Shown here one piece after another: positions 16,293-25,979 of a DNA stretch of 64,000 nucleotides. The DNA is from Oceanobacter antarcticus (lineage in GTDB: Bacteria; Pseudomonadota; Gammaproteobacteria; Pseudomonadales; Oceanobacteraceae). Numbering within the stretch: the stretch's first letter is position 1; each line of letters begins with the position of its first letter. The stretch is from contig NZ_JBBKTX010000007.1 in assembly GCF_044962685.1 (NCBI RefSeq), forward strand, positions 1 through 64,000, given 5' to 3'. The notes below the pieces were generated by a model, which saw nothing but the letters and a program-made list of their open reading frames with translations, had not been told where the DNA came from and made no database searches. Position numbers and translations under genes: made by a program.

Positions 16293-17258
16293 ATGATCAC
16301 AGCACTGGTTGCCGTCCTTATCGGTTTGGTTGTTCTGGTATGGAGTGCCGACAAATTTGTCCTCGGTGCTGCGGCGACGGCCCGTCGTCTCGGCATGTCA
16401 CCGCTGCTGGTCGGACTGACCATTGTCTCCATCGGCACTTCAGCCCCCGAGCTGTTTGTCTCTGCCGTCGCGACACTGGATGGTGCAGGTAACCTCGCCA
16501 TAGGCAATGCACTGGGTTCCAACATCACCAATATCGGCCTGGTACTGGGTATTACTGCACTGGTCAGCCCGATTCCGCTGAAAAAGAAGTTGTTACGCAA
16601 AGAACTGCCGCTGCTGTTGCTGGTCAGTATCCTTGCCGGTTTGACACTGGCCGACCTGGAACTCAGCTATATTGATTCCATCCTGCTGCTGGCCGGACTG
16701 GTTGCTGCCATGTACATCCTGTTTCAGGAATCCGATGACAGCGGCGAATCGCTGGTTGATGAAGACGAAGCCGCAGCGATTGAATCGCTGTCCACCAAGA
16801 TGGCGGTGTTCTGGCTCTTGCTCGGACTGGTCTGCCTGATGATTAGCTCCAAGGCACTGGTTTGGGGCGCAACAGAAATTGCCCGCAGCTTTGGCATCAG
16901 CGATCTGATGATTGGCCTGACCATCGTTGCCATTGGTACCAGCCTGCCAGAACTGGCGGCATCGGTTGCCAGCGCTCTCAAAGGGCATCACGATATTGCG
17001 ATTGGCAACGTGATTGGCTCCAACATATTTAACCTGCTCGCGGTAATGCCCGTTCCCGGTCTGATCGCGACAGTCGCAGTCGAACCCATGGCACTGTATC
17101 GCGACCTGCCCGTCATGTTGGCACTGACTCTGGCACTGCTGGTGCTGTTTATACTCAATCGTCGTAGTGGAGTGATGGGACGCTTCAGTGGCAGCCTGCT
17201 TGGGCTGGGCTATCTGGGCTACTTGACCACTCTGTTTATGATGACAAGCAACGGATAA
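16293..17258 (+). CDS. yrbG: Calcium/sodium antiporter family protein YrbG
   Basis: The 321-residue membrane protein has two homologous halves typical of the CaCA superfamily, each with the exchanger motif: GTSAPELFVSAVA (first alpha repeat) and GTSLPELAASVAS (second), plus GNALGSNITNIGL and GNVIGSNIFNLL. The start at 16293 follows GCAGGAG; a longer frame upstream is in the intergenic region. It is the first gene before kdsD, as in E. coli and Pseudomonas. The physiological ion is not certain. Confidence 0.9.
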   Translation: MITALVAVLIGLVVLVWSADKFVLGAAATARRLGMSPLLVGLTIVSIGTSAPELFVSAVATLDGAGNLAIGNALGSNITNIGLVLGITALVSPIPLKKKLLRKELPLLLLVSILAGLTLADLELSYIDSILLLAGLVAAMYILFQESDDSGESLVDEDEAAAIESLSTKMAVFWLLLGLVCLMISSKALVWGATEIARSFGISDLMIGLTIVAIGTSLPELAASVASALKGHHDIAIGNVIGSNIFNLLAVMPVPGLIATVAVEPMALYRDLPVMLALTLALLVLFILNRRSGVMGRFSGSLLGLGYLGYLTTLFMMTSNG

Positions 17259-17260
17259 CA

Positions 17261-18238
17261 ATGAACACTGAATTTGATTTTGATTTTCTGAAATCGGCGC
17301 TGCGCACCATCGAACTGGAACAGCGCGCCATCCATAATCTGTCAGCCATGCTGGATAGCAACTTTATTGCTGCCTGCCAGCTGATGCTGTCTTGCAAGGG
17401 TCGAGTCGTGGTCACCGGGATGGGAAAATCCGGCCACATCGGCAACAAAATTGCAGCCACACTGGCCAGCACAGGAACACCGGCCTTTTTTGTTCACCCT
17501 GGTGAAGCCAGTCACGGCGATATGGGCATGATCACCGCAGTAGACGTCGTGATTGCTCTGAGTAACTCTGGTGAAACCGCAGAAGTGACCAGCCTGCTGC
17601 CGTTATTGAAACGCATGGCGATCCCTTTGATCAGCATCACCGGCAATCCGCGCTCCACGCTGGGCCTGGCCTCGGCTGCCCATCTGAACGCCAGTGTTGA
17701 TTTAGAAGCCTGTCCGCTGGGTCTGGCACCCACCTCCTCGACCACCAGTGCCCTGGTACTGGGAGATGCATTGGCAATCGCCTTGCTGGAAGCACGCGGA
17801 TTTACCGCTGAAGACTTCGCGTTTTCACATCCAGGCGGCAGCCTCGGGCGGCGTCTGCTGCTAAAAGTGGAAGACATCATGCACAGCGGCCCGGAGATTC
17901 CCACTGTCAGGCCAGAATCCAGCTTGTCGCGTTCGTTGCTTGAAATGACCACCAAAGGCCTCGGAATGACCACGGTTCAAACCGCTTCCGGCGACCTGGT
18001 GGGAATTTTCACCGATGGCGACCTGCGCCGTACCATCGACCATGGTGTTGATATCCATTCCGCCATTATTGCCGACCTGATGACGCGCCATGCCAAAACC
18101 ATATTACCCGGTATGTTGGCCGCAGAAGCGCTGAAAATCATGGAAGACAGTAAAATCAACGCGCTTGTCGTGGCTGAAAACCACCGCATCTGCGGCGTGA
18201 TTACCATGCACGACTTGCTGCGTGCCGGGGTCATCTGA
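17261..18238 (+). CDS. kdsD: Arabinose-5-phosphate isomerase
   Basis: KdsD converts ribulose-5-phosphate to arabinose-5-phosphate, the first step towards Kdo for LPS. The 325-residue protein has an N-terminal SIS domain (GMGKSGHIGNKIAATLAS, HPGEASHGDMGM, LSNSGET) and two C-terminal CBS domains (about 210-325). It starts 3 bases after yrbG and its TGA overlaps the lptC ATG. The usual next gene, kdsC (Kdo-8-phosphate phosphatase), is missing here. Confidence 0.94.
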   Translation: MNTEFDFDFLKSALRTIELEQRAIHNLSAMLDSNFIAACQLMLSCKGRVVVTGMGKSGHIGNKIAATLASTGTPAFFVHPGEASHGDMGMITAVDVVIALSNSGETAEVTSLLPLLKRMAIPLISITGNPRSTLGLASAAHLNASVDLEACPLGLAPTSSTTSALVLGDALAIALLEARGFTAEDFAFSHPGGSLGRRLLLKVEDIMHSGPEIPTVRPESSLSRSLLEMTTKGLGMTTVQTASGDLVGIFTDGDLRRTIDHGVDIHSAIIADLMTRHAKTILPGMLAAEALKIMEDSKINALVVAENHRICGVITMHDLLRAGVI

Positions 18239-18801
18239 TGCGCAAGCGCTATCTGCTGCTGGTACTGGCGGTGGTCTTTGGCCTCACCTTGCTGGCAGTA
18301 GAACGCTACACCACCGAACTGGTCACTGCTGCAACCCAGGTGGTCAGTCTTGAGCCGGATTATTACGGCAAGCAACTGCGCCATCGCCACTACGACGCCC
18401 TTGGTCAGCTACAGCAAACGCTGCAGGCGGATGGTTCCAGTCATATTCCGGCGTTCTCGGAAACCCGACTGGATAAGCCCGTTATTATCACTCAAACAGC
18501 ACCTCAACAAACATGGCGCGTCAGTGCCGAATCCGGTCGCATTCAGGATGCCAACAGTCAGGTTGAATTACGCAATCAGGTCGAAATACGTTCGCTGGCG
18601 GAGACCGGCCAGACAAATGACACGCTGAGCATTGAAACCAGCCAACTGCTCTACCAACCGGAATTGGCTACAGCCTCTACGACCAAACAGGTTACCATTC
18701 GAAATGGCAACAGCATTACCCATGCAACAGGCATGACTCTGGACATCAAGCGTCAACACCTCGACCTTCAAGAACACGTGAGTACCCGGTATGTACAATA
18801 A
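18238..18801 (+). CDS. lptC: LptC, LPS export inner-membrane protein
   Basis: The 187-residue protein has a single N-terminal membrane helix (about 4-22) and a periplasmic beta-jellyroll (PFSETRLDKPVIITQTAPQQTW-like segment, QLLYQPELATASTTKQVTIRNGNS). LptC passes LPS from LptB2FG to LptA. Sequence conservation in the family is low; the identification relies on fold pattern and position. It overlaps lptA by 11 bases. Confidence 0.9.
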   Translation: MRKRYLLLVLAVVFGLTLLAVERYTTELVTAATQVVSLEPDYYGKQLRHRHYDALGQLQQTLQADGSSHIPAFSETRLDKPVIITQTAPQQTWRVSAESGRIQDANSQVELRNQVEIRSLAETGQTNDTLSIETSQLLYQPELATASTTKQVTIRNGNSITHATGMTLDIKRQHLDLQEHVSTRYVQ

Positions 18802-19323
18802 ACTGGCAGCCCTGCTGCTGCTCACCAGCGCCCTGGTTGCCACGGTAGAGGCCTTGCCAGAAGACTGGCAGCAAGAAATGATTATCCAGTCCGACCGCGC
18901 CGAACTCGATCGCAAAACCGGCATGGTCGTTTATGAAGGGGATGTGGTACTGACGCAAGGTACCCTGAAAATCGAATCTGAACGCCTGGTACTGATCCTG
19001 AATGGCAAAATTCTCGAACAAGCCATCGCCGAAGGTCAACCCGCCCGCTACCAGCAACAGGTCAGCAACAACAAGCCGGTCACTCAGGCAACCGCCAATC
19101 GCATCGATTTTTACGCCACCCGCAAGGAAATCGCGTTCAAAGGCAATGCCGAATTACGCCAGGAAAACAACCTCTTCAGTGGCGAACTGATTCGCTACGA
19201 CATTGAACAGGAAACCGTAACCGCCAGCGGCTCCGACACGCCTGCCGATGGCACGGCTGAGTCGGAAGACAAACAGCGTATCCGGGTGATTATCCAGCCC
19301 CAGCCCGACACGGAAGCACAACC

Positions 19324-19327
<4 letters not shown>
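18791..19327 (+). CDS. lptA: LptA, periplasmic LPS-transport protein
   Basis: The 178-residue protein has a signal peptide (about 1-21) and an OstA-like beta-jellyroll with the expected opening (IIQSDRAELDRKTGMVVYEGDVVLTQG) and the second-half repeat (FSGELIRYDIEQETVTASG). LptA units bridge LptC and LptD across the periplasm. It overlaps lptC upstream and lptB downstream (ATGA), so expression is coupled. Confidence 0.93.
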
Positions 19328-20049
<722 letters not shown>

Positions 20050-20113
20050 TTCTTACTGGCTTACAGGGCTATGATGCCCGGCGCTGTTTCATTTCGACAC
20101 CATGAAAAGCATT

Positions 20114-20139
20114 CCCAGCCTCACAGGCTGGCGTATAAT
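20114..20139 (+). promoter_or_regulatory. Candidate rpoN promoter with overlapping inverted repeat
   Basis: A perfect -10 box TATAAT (20134-20139) lies 40 bases before the rpoN start. No good -35 is seen. Immediately upstream, CCAGCC and GGCTGG (20115-20130) form an inverted repeat that covers the spacer, where a regulator or a stem-loop could act. Confidence 0.4.
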
Positions 20140-20178
20140 GCACAGACCATGCCGACAACCGATGAACTATAACGCTGT

Positions 20179-21669
20179 ATGAAAGCATCGCTTCAGTTAA
20201 AAATGGGTCAGCAGCTGACCATGACCCCCCAGCTGCAACAGGCAATTCGACTGCTGCAATTGTCTACCCTTGATCTGCAACAGGAAATCCAGGAAGCCCT
20301 GGATTCCAATCCCATGCTGGAATTCGAAGAGTCCGAGCACGACGACTACACGGATGCTCAGCAAAACAACGGCGATCAGGAACGAGAAGCCGCCGTCACG
20401 GCGACAGCGACCGACACAGACGCCCAGGAACTGGGTGAACAGTGGTCGGACGACAAGATGCCGGATGACCTGCCGGTCGACAGCAATTGGGACGATACTT
20501 TCCAGACTACCGCTGGCGTTTCCTCCGGCTCAGGCTCTGTCGGCGACGACGACTTTGACTACGACTCCCGTCATGCCACCTCCGACGACCTGCAAGGGCA
20601 TCTGGAATGGCAACTGAATCTGACTCCCATGAGTGATGTCGATCGCGAGATTGCCACCATGCTGATTGACGGTGTCGACGACGACGGCTACCTCCACACC
20701 ACCATAGACGACGTACTGGGTTCCATGGATCCGGAATTTGGGGTTGAGGAAGACGAAGTCCAAGCCGTACTCAAACGTCTGCAACAGTTTGATCCGGCTG
20801 GTGTTTTTGCCCGCGACCTGCGCGAATGCCTGATCCTGCAGTTAAACCAGCTACCAGCCGACACTCCCTGGCTGGCAGAAGCCAAACTGGTGATCGGTGA
20901 CTACATTGCCTTGCTGGGCAGTAAAGACTACCCCACGCTGATGCGCAAAACCCGGCTGAAAGAAGAAGACCTCAAAGCCGTCTTGCGTCTGGTTAAGGAG
21001 CTGAATCCCAAGCCAGGGGCCGGAATCAGCTCCGAACAGTCAGAATACGTTGTGCCCGACGTGATCGTGCGCAACATCCGCGATGAATGGCGCGTTGAAC
21101 TGAACCCGGATATTGCCCCAAAACTGCGGGTAAACTCCGACTACGCCTCGCTGGTGCGCCGCTCGGACAGCAGTGCTGACAACGCCTTCCTCAAAGATCA
21201 CCTGCAAGAAGCGCGCTGGTTTATCAAAAGCCTGCAAAGCCGCAACGAAACCCTGCTGAAAGTCGCCACCAAAATTGTCGAATATCAGCTCGACTTTTTT
21301 GAGCAGGGCGAAGAAGCTATGAAACCACTGGTACTGCATGATATTGCCGATGCCGTTGGTATGCACGAGTCGACCATTTCACGGGTAACGACACAAAAAT
21401 TCATGCACACGCCGCGTGGTATTTTTGAGCTGAAGTATTTCTTCTCCAGCCATGTCAATACCGATGCTGGCGGCGAATGTTCATCAACCGCCATTCGCGC
21501 CATGATCAAGAAGCTGATTAGCGAAGAAAACCCGCGCAAGCCACTGAGTGACAACAAGATCGCCGTCGTCCTCGGAGATAAGGGAATTCAGGTTGCACGC
21601 CGCACGGTGGCCAAATATCGTGAGGCAATGATGATTCCGCCATCGAATGAGCGGAAACAGTTGATTTGA
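20179..21669 (+). CDS. rpoN: RNA polymerase sigma-54 factor
   Basis: The 496-residue protein has all sigma-54 regions: the glutamine-rich region I (MGQQLTMTPQLQQAIRLLQ), an acidic region II (about 50-125), the core-binding domain, and the C-terminal RpoN box ARRTVAKYRE. Sigma-54 directs polymerase to -24/-12 promoters under enhancer-binding activators, often for nitrogen genes. It is followed by hpf, ptsN, rapZ and ptsO in the canonical order. Confidence 0.97.
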   Translation: MKASLQLKMGQQLTMTPQLQQAIRLLQLSTLDLQQEIQEALDSNPMLEFEESEHDDYTDAQQNNGDQEREAAVTATATDTDAQELGEQWSDDKMPDDLPVDSNWDDTFQTTAGVSSGSGSVGDDDFDYDSRHATSDDLQGHLEWQLNLTPMSDVDREIATMLIDGVDDDGYLHTTIDDVLGSMDPEFGVEEDEVQAVLKRLQQFDPAGVFARDLRECLILQLNQLPADTPWLAEAKLVIGDYIALLGSKDYPTLMRKTRLKEEDLKAVLRLVKELNPKPGAGISSEQSEYVVPDVIVRNIRDEWRVELNPDIAPKLRVNSDYASLVRRSDSSADNAFLKDHLQEARWFIKSLQSRNETLLKVATKIVEYQLDFFEQGEEAMKPLVLHDIADAVGMHESTISRVTTQKFMHTPRGIFELKYFFSSHVNTDAGGECSSTAIRAMIKKLISEENPRKPLSDNKIAVVLGDKGIQVARRTVAKYREAMMIPPSNERKQLI

Positions 21670-21684
21670 TCGACCCCGTCGATC
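21668..21684 (+). other. Hairpin at the rpoN/hpf junction
   Basis: GATCGAC and GTCGATC form a perfect 7-bp stem with a 3-base loop, overlapping the end of rpoN and 37 bases before hpf. The following CTTGTTCGGTTT is only partly T-rich. It may attenuate or stabilise the transcript between the two genes. Confidence 0.4.
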
Positions 21685-21720
21685 CTTGTTCGGTTTAAAG
21701 CGAGCCATAAGGAGCCGTTT

Positions 21721-22023
21721 ATGAGCATCAATATCAGTGGACACCATGTCGAAGTTACCGCAGCCATGGAAGAATACGTCAAGGAAAAACTGGTTCGCCT
21801 TGAGCGACATGCCGAACCCATTACCTCCGGTCAGGTTACCCTGACCCTCGAAAAGGGACGCCAGCTGGCAGAAGCCTCACTCCACGTCAGTGGTGCCGAT
21901 TTTCATGCGACGTCATCCCATGACGACATGTACGCTGCCATTGACTTGCTGGCCGACAAACTGGATCGGCAAGTGCTGAAACACAAAGAAAAACTGGTTG
22001 CCCGACAGCACGGACAAGGCTGA
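21721..22023 (+). CDS. hpf: Ribosome hibernation-promoting factor, short form
   Basis: The 100-residue protein is a short HPF/YfiA-family protein (MSINISGHHVEVTAAMEEYVKEKL, with the DMYAAIDLLADKLDRQ helix). It binds the 30S decoding centre and promotes 100S dimers in stationary phase. It lies directly downstream of rpoN, with 3 bases to ptsN. Confidence 0.94.
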   Translation: MSINISGHHVEVTAAMEEYVKEKLVRLERHAEPITSGQVTLTLEKGRQLAEASLHVSGADFHATSSHDDMYAAIDLLADKLDRQVLKHKEKLVARQHGQG

Positions 22024-22026
22024 CAC

Positions 22027-22485
22027 ATGAGCATAGCGATTGCCGATATTCTTGCGCCTGAACGTACTCGTACCGATGTCGCCATGACCAGCAAAAAAAA
22101 ACTGCTGGAGTTTCTGGCAGAGCTGATTGCTGAAGAAGTGGATGGCAGCTCATCGGATGAGGTTTTTGAACGTCTGCTTGGGCGTGAGCGCCTTGGCAGT
22201 ACCGGCATTGGCGAAGGTATCGCTATCCCCCACTGTCGATTACGACAATGTGAACAGGCCGTTGGGGTATTACTCCACCTGCGTGAGGCCATCGACTTTG
22301 ATGCCATAGACCATCAACCGGTCGATCTTGTATTTGCCTTGCTGGTGCCTGAAGAAGCAACAGACGACCACCTGAAAATACTGGCAACCCTGGCAGAAAA
22401 TTTCAGCCAGAGCCAATATCGCCACCTATTACGCAGTGCGAGCAGCGACCAGGAACTGTATCAACGGGCGCTGGCCGACAACTGA
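22027..22485 (+). CDS. ptsN: PTS IIA-like nitrogen-regulatory protein
   Basis: The 152-residue EIIA-Ntr protein has the phosphorylation-site motif GEGIAIPHCR with His69. It accepts phosphate from NPr (ptsO, two genes downstream) and regulates potassium, nitrogen and envelope functions by protein contact. Position and spacing match rpoN-hpf-ptsN-rapZ-ptsO clusters. Confidence 0.95.
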   Translation: MSIAIADILAPERTRTDVAMTSKKKLLEFLAELIAEEVDGSSSDEVFERLLGRERLGSTGIGEGIAIPHCRLRQCEQAVGVLLHLREAIDFDAIDHQPVDLVFALLVPEEATDDHLKILATLAENFSQSQYRHLLRSASSDQELYQRALADN

Positions 22486-22511
22486 CCTTGCCCAAAACAC
22501 GGAGACAGCAC

Positions 22512-23384
22512 ATGCGTCTGGTTGTGATCAGTGGCCGTTCAGGCTCAGGTAAATCCAGCGCACTGGCGGTGCTTGAAGACCTCGGGTTTTATTGCATCGA
22601 TAATCTACCGGTCGATTTACTGCCAGCACTCGCAGGCTTGCCCTACAGTGCGGAAAAACGCGCCAACGTTGCTGTCAGCGTTGACGTTCGTAACCTGCCC
22701 GATGCCATAGAGCAACTGACCCAGGTACTGACCCGCTTGCCGGAGCAGTATCGCCAGGTCGATATCGTTTTTCTTGATGCCACCGAAGAAGTCCTGTTAC
22801 AACGCTTCAGTTCAACCCGGCGCAAGCACCCGCTCACCAATGACAATATCTCCCTGGCGGAAGCCATTGAGCGCGAAACCGAATTACTCGAACCCGTCGC
22901 CAACCTCGCGGATCTGACTCTGGATACGACACGCATGTCGGTACATGAGCTGCGGAGCCTGATCAAACTGCGAGTGGCCGAGAAAATCACTCCAGACATG
23001 GCTGTGCTGTTCCAGTCGTTCGGCTTCAAACAGGGCATTCCCCTGGATGCCGACTTCGTTTTCGATGTGCGCAACCTGCCCAATCCCTACTGGCAGCATG
23101 AATTGCGCCCGCTGACTGGGCAAGACCCGGCCATCATCGAGTTCTTGTCCGGCCAACAGGAAGTCACCGAACTATTTAATGATATTCAGGCGTACCTGTT
23201 GCGTTGGCTACCCCGTTTTGCTGAAAATAACCGCAGCTATTTAACCGTTGCGATTGGTTGCACTGGCGGCCAGCATCGTTCAGTGTATTTATCGGAACGG
23301 CTGGCAGAAGCCTTCAAGCAAGAATTTGGCAACGTTCAGGTACGTCACCGCGAGCTACGGTCGACTGCCAACGGCAGTCACTGA
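22512..23384 (+). CDS. rapZ: RNase adapter / nucleotide-binding protein RapZ
   Basis: The 290-residue protein has a P-loop GRSGSGKSS and the C-terminal segment IGCTGGQHRSVY that contains RNA-binding residues in E. coli RapZ. RapZ guides RNase E to the GlmZ small RNA to control amino-sugar synthesis. The ATG at 22512 with GGAG ahead is chosen over an upstream TTG at 22488. Whether GlmZ exists in this organism is not visible here. Confidence 0.93.
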   Translation: MRLVVISGRSGSGKSSALAVLEDLGFYCIDNLPVDLLPALAGLPYSAEKRANVAVSVDVRNLPDAIEQLTQVLTRLPEQYRQVDIVFLDATEEVLLQRFSSTRRKHPLTNDNISLAEAIERETELLEPVANLADLTLDTTRMSVHELRSLIKLRVAEKITPDMAVLFQSFGFKQGIPLDADFVFDVRNLPNPYWQHELRPLTGQDPAIIEFLSGQQEVTELFNDIQAYLLRWLPRFAENNRSYLTVAIGCTGGQHRSVYLSERLAEAFKQEFGNVQVRHRELRSTANGSH

Positions 23385-23422
23385 TACTCACCCAAAACAA
23401 TAACATCGTTCCGGGAGCCTGG

Positions 23423-23692
23423 ATGGTCAGCACTCAAATAACCATCATCAACAAGCTTGGTTTACACGCACGGGCAGCAGCCAAACTGGTTTCAACTGCT
23501 GCCGCCTATGGTTCTACCGTCAAGATCGGCTATCCGAACCGCATGGTTGATGCCAAAAGCATCATGGCGGTGATGATGCTCGCCGCCAGCAAGGGCACTG
23601 ATATTCAAATCGAAGCCGAGGGTAACGATGCCCAGCCAGCACTGGATGCGCTCTGCGAGCTGATCAACCGCCGCTTCGATGAAGGCGAATAA
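23423..23692 (+). CDS. ptsO: Phosphocarrier NPr (HPr-like)
   Basis: The 89-residue HPr-family protein has the active-site LGLHARAA with His15 and a serine at position 46 (AKSIM). It moves phosphate from EI-Ntr to PtsN. The start at 23423 follows GGGAG by 6 bases; a longer frame overlaps rapZ and is rejected. It ends the rpoN cluster. Confidence 0.94.
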   Translation: MVSTQITIINKLGLHARAAAKLVSTAAAYGSTVKIGYPNRMVDAKSIMAVMMLAASKGTDIQIEAEGNDAQPALDALCELINRRFDEGE

Positions 23693-23807
23693 AATGTACT
23701 CACCCTGGTGTCGCCACTGCTTGCCAAGATTCGCTAACACATAAAAAGTTTCCTATAAAATCAAATCACTAGCGACATAAATGCGAGTAGTTTCAGCACT
23801 GCTCACA

Positions 23808-23836
23808 TGGCAACACTCGACGATTCACGCTAGAAT
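23808..23836 (+). promoter_or_regulatory. Candidate mgtE promoter
   Basis: TAGAAT (23831-23836) is a good -10 box 30 bases before the mgtE start; the best -35 at 17-base spacing is TGGCAA (23808-23813), which is weak. The 173-base gap before mgtE contains no riboswitch that I can identify. Confidence 0.35.
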
Positions 23837-23865
23837 CATGCCATTCACTCCGTATCGGGGCTCCC

Positions 23866-25221
23866 ATGGCAGAACTCAGCGAAAAGGCCAGATCCAAACT
23901 CCATAGCCTGAACGAAGCGCTCGAATCTGGTGCCATGACTCGGGTGCGCCGGATCATCAACTCCGGCCTCGCCCCTGTCGATGTTGCCCATCTGATCGAA
24001 TCCTCTCCGCCCAAGGCCCGAAAAATTATCTGGGAACTGGTCGACAAGGAAATCGAAGGTGAAGTGCTGCAATATCTGGCGATCGATATCCAGAGCCAGT
24101 TCCTCAGCGACATGAGCGCCGAGGAAGTCGTTGATGCCACCGCAGATCTCGACAGCGATGATATTGCCGATATGCTCCAGCAACTTCCTGAGCAGGTTAC
24201 CCAGGAAATTCTGAGCTCGATGGATCATCAGGATCGTGCTCGTGTTGAAGCCATTCTTGGCTACCCGGAGGACAGCGCCGGTGGTCTGATGAACACCGAC
24301 ACCATCACCATTCGCCCGGACATCACCCTTGATGTGGTGCTGCGTTATCTGCGCCGCCACCAATCGTTGCCAGACATGACGGATAACCTGTTGGTGGTAA
24401 ACCGGCAAAACGAGTTTATTGGTGCCCTGCCAATCCGTAAATTGCTGGTGAGCGACCCGTTGCAGACCGTTCGTGAAGTCATGTCAACCGGCAGCACTGT
24501 GATCCAGGCAACCCAGCACGAAACCGAAGTCGCCAAACTGTTCGAGCGTCACGACTTGGTATCGGCACCGGTAGTGGATGCCAACGGCATGCTACTGGGC
24601 CGTATCACCATCGATGACGTGGTCGATGTTATCCGCGAAACGGCTGATCACTCACTGATGAGCATGGCGGGTTTGGACGAAGATGAAGATACCTTCGCAC
24701 CAGCACTCAAAACGGCCCGACGACGGGCTGTCTGGCTCGGCATCAACTTGATTACCGCCTTTATCGCCTCGGCCGTGATTGGACTGTTTGATAAAACCAT
24801 CGAGGCCGTGGTGGCATTGGCGGTATTAATGCCCATTGTTGCCAGCATGGGTGGCATTGCTGGCAGCCAGGTACTGACTCTGGTGATTCGAGGACAGGCG
24901 CTGGGTCATCTCAGCGGTGCCAACTTCCGCTGGTTATTTAATCGTGAGCTGTTGGTTGCCGCGTTAAATGGTGTACTTTGGGCTATTGTTATCGCGATAC
25001 TGGCGTGGGTATGGTTCGGAGATCCCAGACTTTCCCTGATCATGGCAGCAGCCATCATGATCAACCTGATGGCTGCTGCTGTTGCTGGCGCTTCACTGCC
25101 TCAGATTCTCAAAGCCAGAGGCATTGATCCGGCACTGGCCGGAGGTGTTATCCTGACGACGGTGACCGACGTCGTAGGTTTTATGTCCTTCCTCGGACTG
25201 GCGACCCTGATCTATATCTAG
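23866..25221 (+). CDS. mgtE: Magnesium transporter MgtE
   Basis: The 451-residue protein has the MgtE layout: an N-terminal superhelical domain (about 20-130), two CBS domains (about 130-265) that sense cytoplasmic Mg2+, and five membrane helices (about 285-450) with the pore motif around VLMPIVASMGGIAGSQ. Promoter and gene stand apart from the ptsO cluster. Confidence 0.95.
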   Translation: MAELSEKARSKLHSLNEALESGAMTRVRRIINSGLAPVDVAHLIESSPPKARKIIWELVDKEIEGEVLQYLAIDIQSQFLSDMSAEEVVDATADLDSDDIADMLQQLPEQVTQEILSSMDHQDRARVEAILGYPEDSAGGLMNTDTITIRPDITLDVVLRYLRRHQSLPDMTDNLLVVNRQNEFIGALPIRKLLVSDPLQTVREVMSTGSTVIQATQHETEVAKLFERHDLVSAPVVDANGMLLGRITIDDVVDVIRETADHSLMSMAGLDEDEDTFAPALKTARRRAVWLGINLITAFIASAVIGLFDKTIEAVVALAVLMPIVASMGGIAGSQVLTLVIRGQALGHLSGANFRWLFNRELLVAALNGVLWAIVIAILAWVWFGDPRLSLIMAAAIMINLMAAAVAGASLPQILKARGIDPALAGGVILTTVTDVVGFMSFLGLATLIYI

Positions 25222-25288
25222 CAGTGAAAGCAGCCCCAGGGGTGCCCTCACCGCATTTTAACGAATACGCACGAGAAGACTATTTATT

Positions 25289-25801
25289 ATGAACGACTTT
25301 GACTCCCAGCCAGACGAAGAATACGAACTGGTCAGCAAGACCGAAATGAAGCGTGAAGCAGAGCGCTGGCAAGCACTGGGAGAACAACTGACGGAGTTGA
25401 ACCCGGCATTGTGGAACGACATGCCAATCACCGAGGTATTACGGGCCGCGCTGGAAGAAAGCCGACGGATAAAACAGCATGGCGCCAAGCGTCGCCATCT
25501 GCAGTACATCGGCCGAATCATGCGTGATGAAGATATCGAAGGTATTCAGGGGAAAATCGATCTACTGGATCCTTCCAGCGATGCCTACGGCCGCCGTCAA
25601 CGGCAGTATGAAATGTGGCGTACACGCTTGCTGGAAGACAGTACCGGTCTCAACGCCTATATCGAGCAATACCCTCATATTGATCGCCAGCAACTGCGCA
25701 ACCTGGTACGCAATGCCCAAAAGGAAATGAGCGGTGACGATGCCCGTCCAGGGAAAGCCTACAAAAGCCTGTTCCAATTGATCAAATCCGAGAGTGAATA
25801 A
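25289..25801 (+). CDS. darP: DarP/YjgA, 50S-subunit assembly protein
   Basis: The 170-residue protein matches the DUF615 (YjgA/DarP) family: the LVSKTEMKREAERWQALGEQL opening and the RRQRQYEMWRTRLLE segment are typical. E. coli DarP helps late maturation of the 50S subunit. It is followed by a strong terminator. Confidence 0.9.
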   Translation: MNDFDSQPDEEYELVSKTEMKREAERWQALGEQLTELNPALWNDMPITEVLRAALEESRRIKQHGAKRRHLQYIGRIMRDEDIEGIQGKIDLLDPSSDAYGRRQRQYEMWRTRLLEDSTGLNAYIEQYPHIDRQQLRNLVRNAQKEMSGDDARPGKAYKSLFQLIKSESE

Positions 25802-25901
25802 CGGCCAAGAACTGCTGAATATACCGCCTAGGGATTGCTCAATGATGAGCGCGCATAACGCGCATAAAATGGCAGTAGACTTCACACCTGCGCTGAACCA
25901 T

Positions 25902-25935
25902 AAAAACCGTTACCGGCACTGCTAACGGTTTTTTT
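25902..25935. terminator. Bidirectional intrinsic terminator
   Basis: AAAAACCGTTA (25902-25912) pairs perfectly with TAACGGTTTTT (25923-25933) around a 10-base loop, with seven T residues on the plus strand and an A-run on the other side. It separates the plus-strand darP from the convergent lipoprotein gene and can serve both. Confidence 0.85.
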
Positions 25936-25979
25936 ATGTCCGACCTGGTCATTCCACCGATAAAATTCCACCAGTAAAA

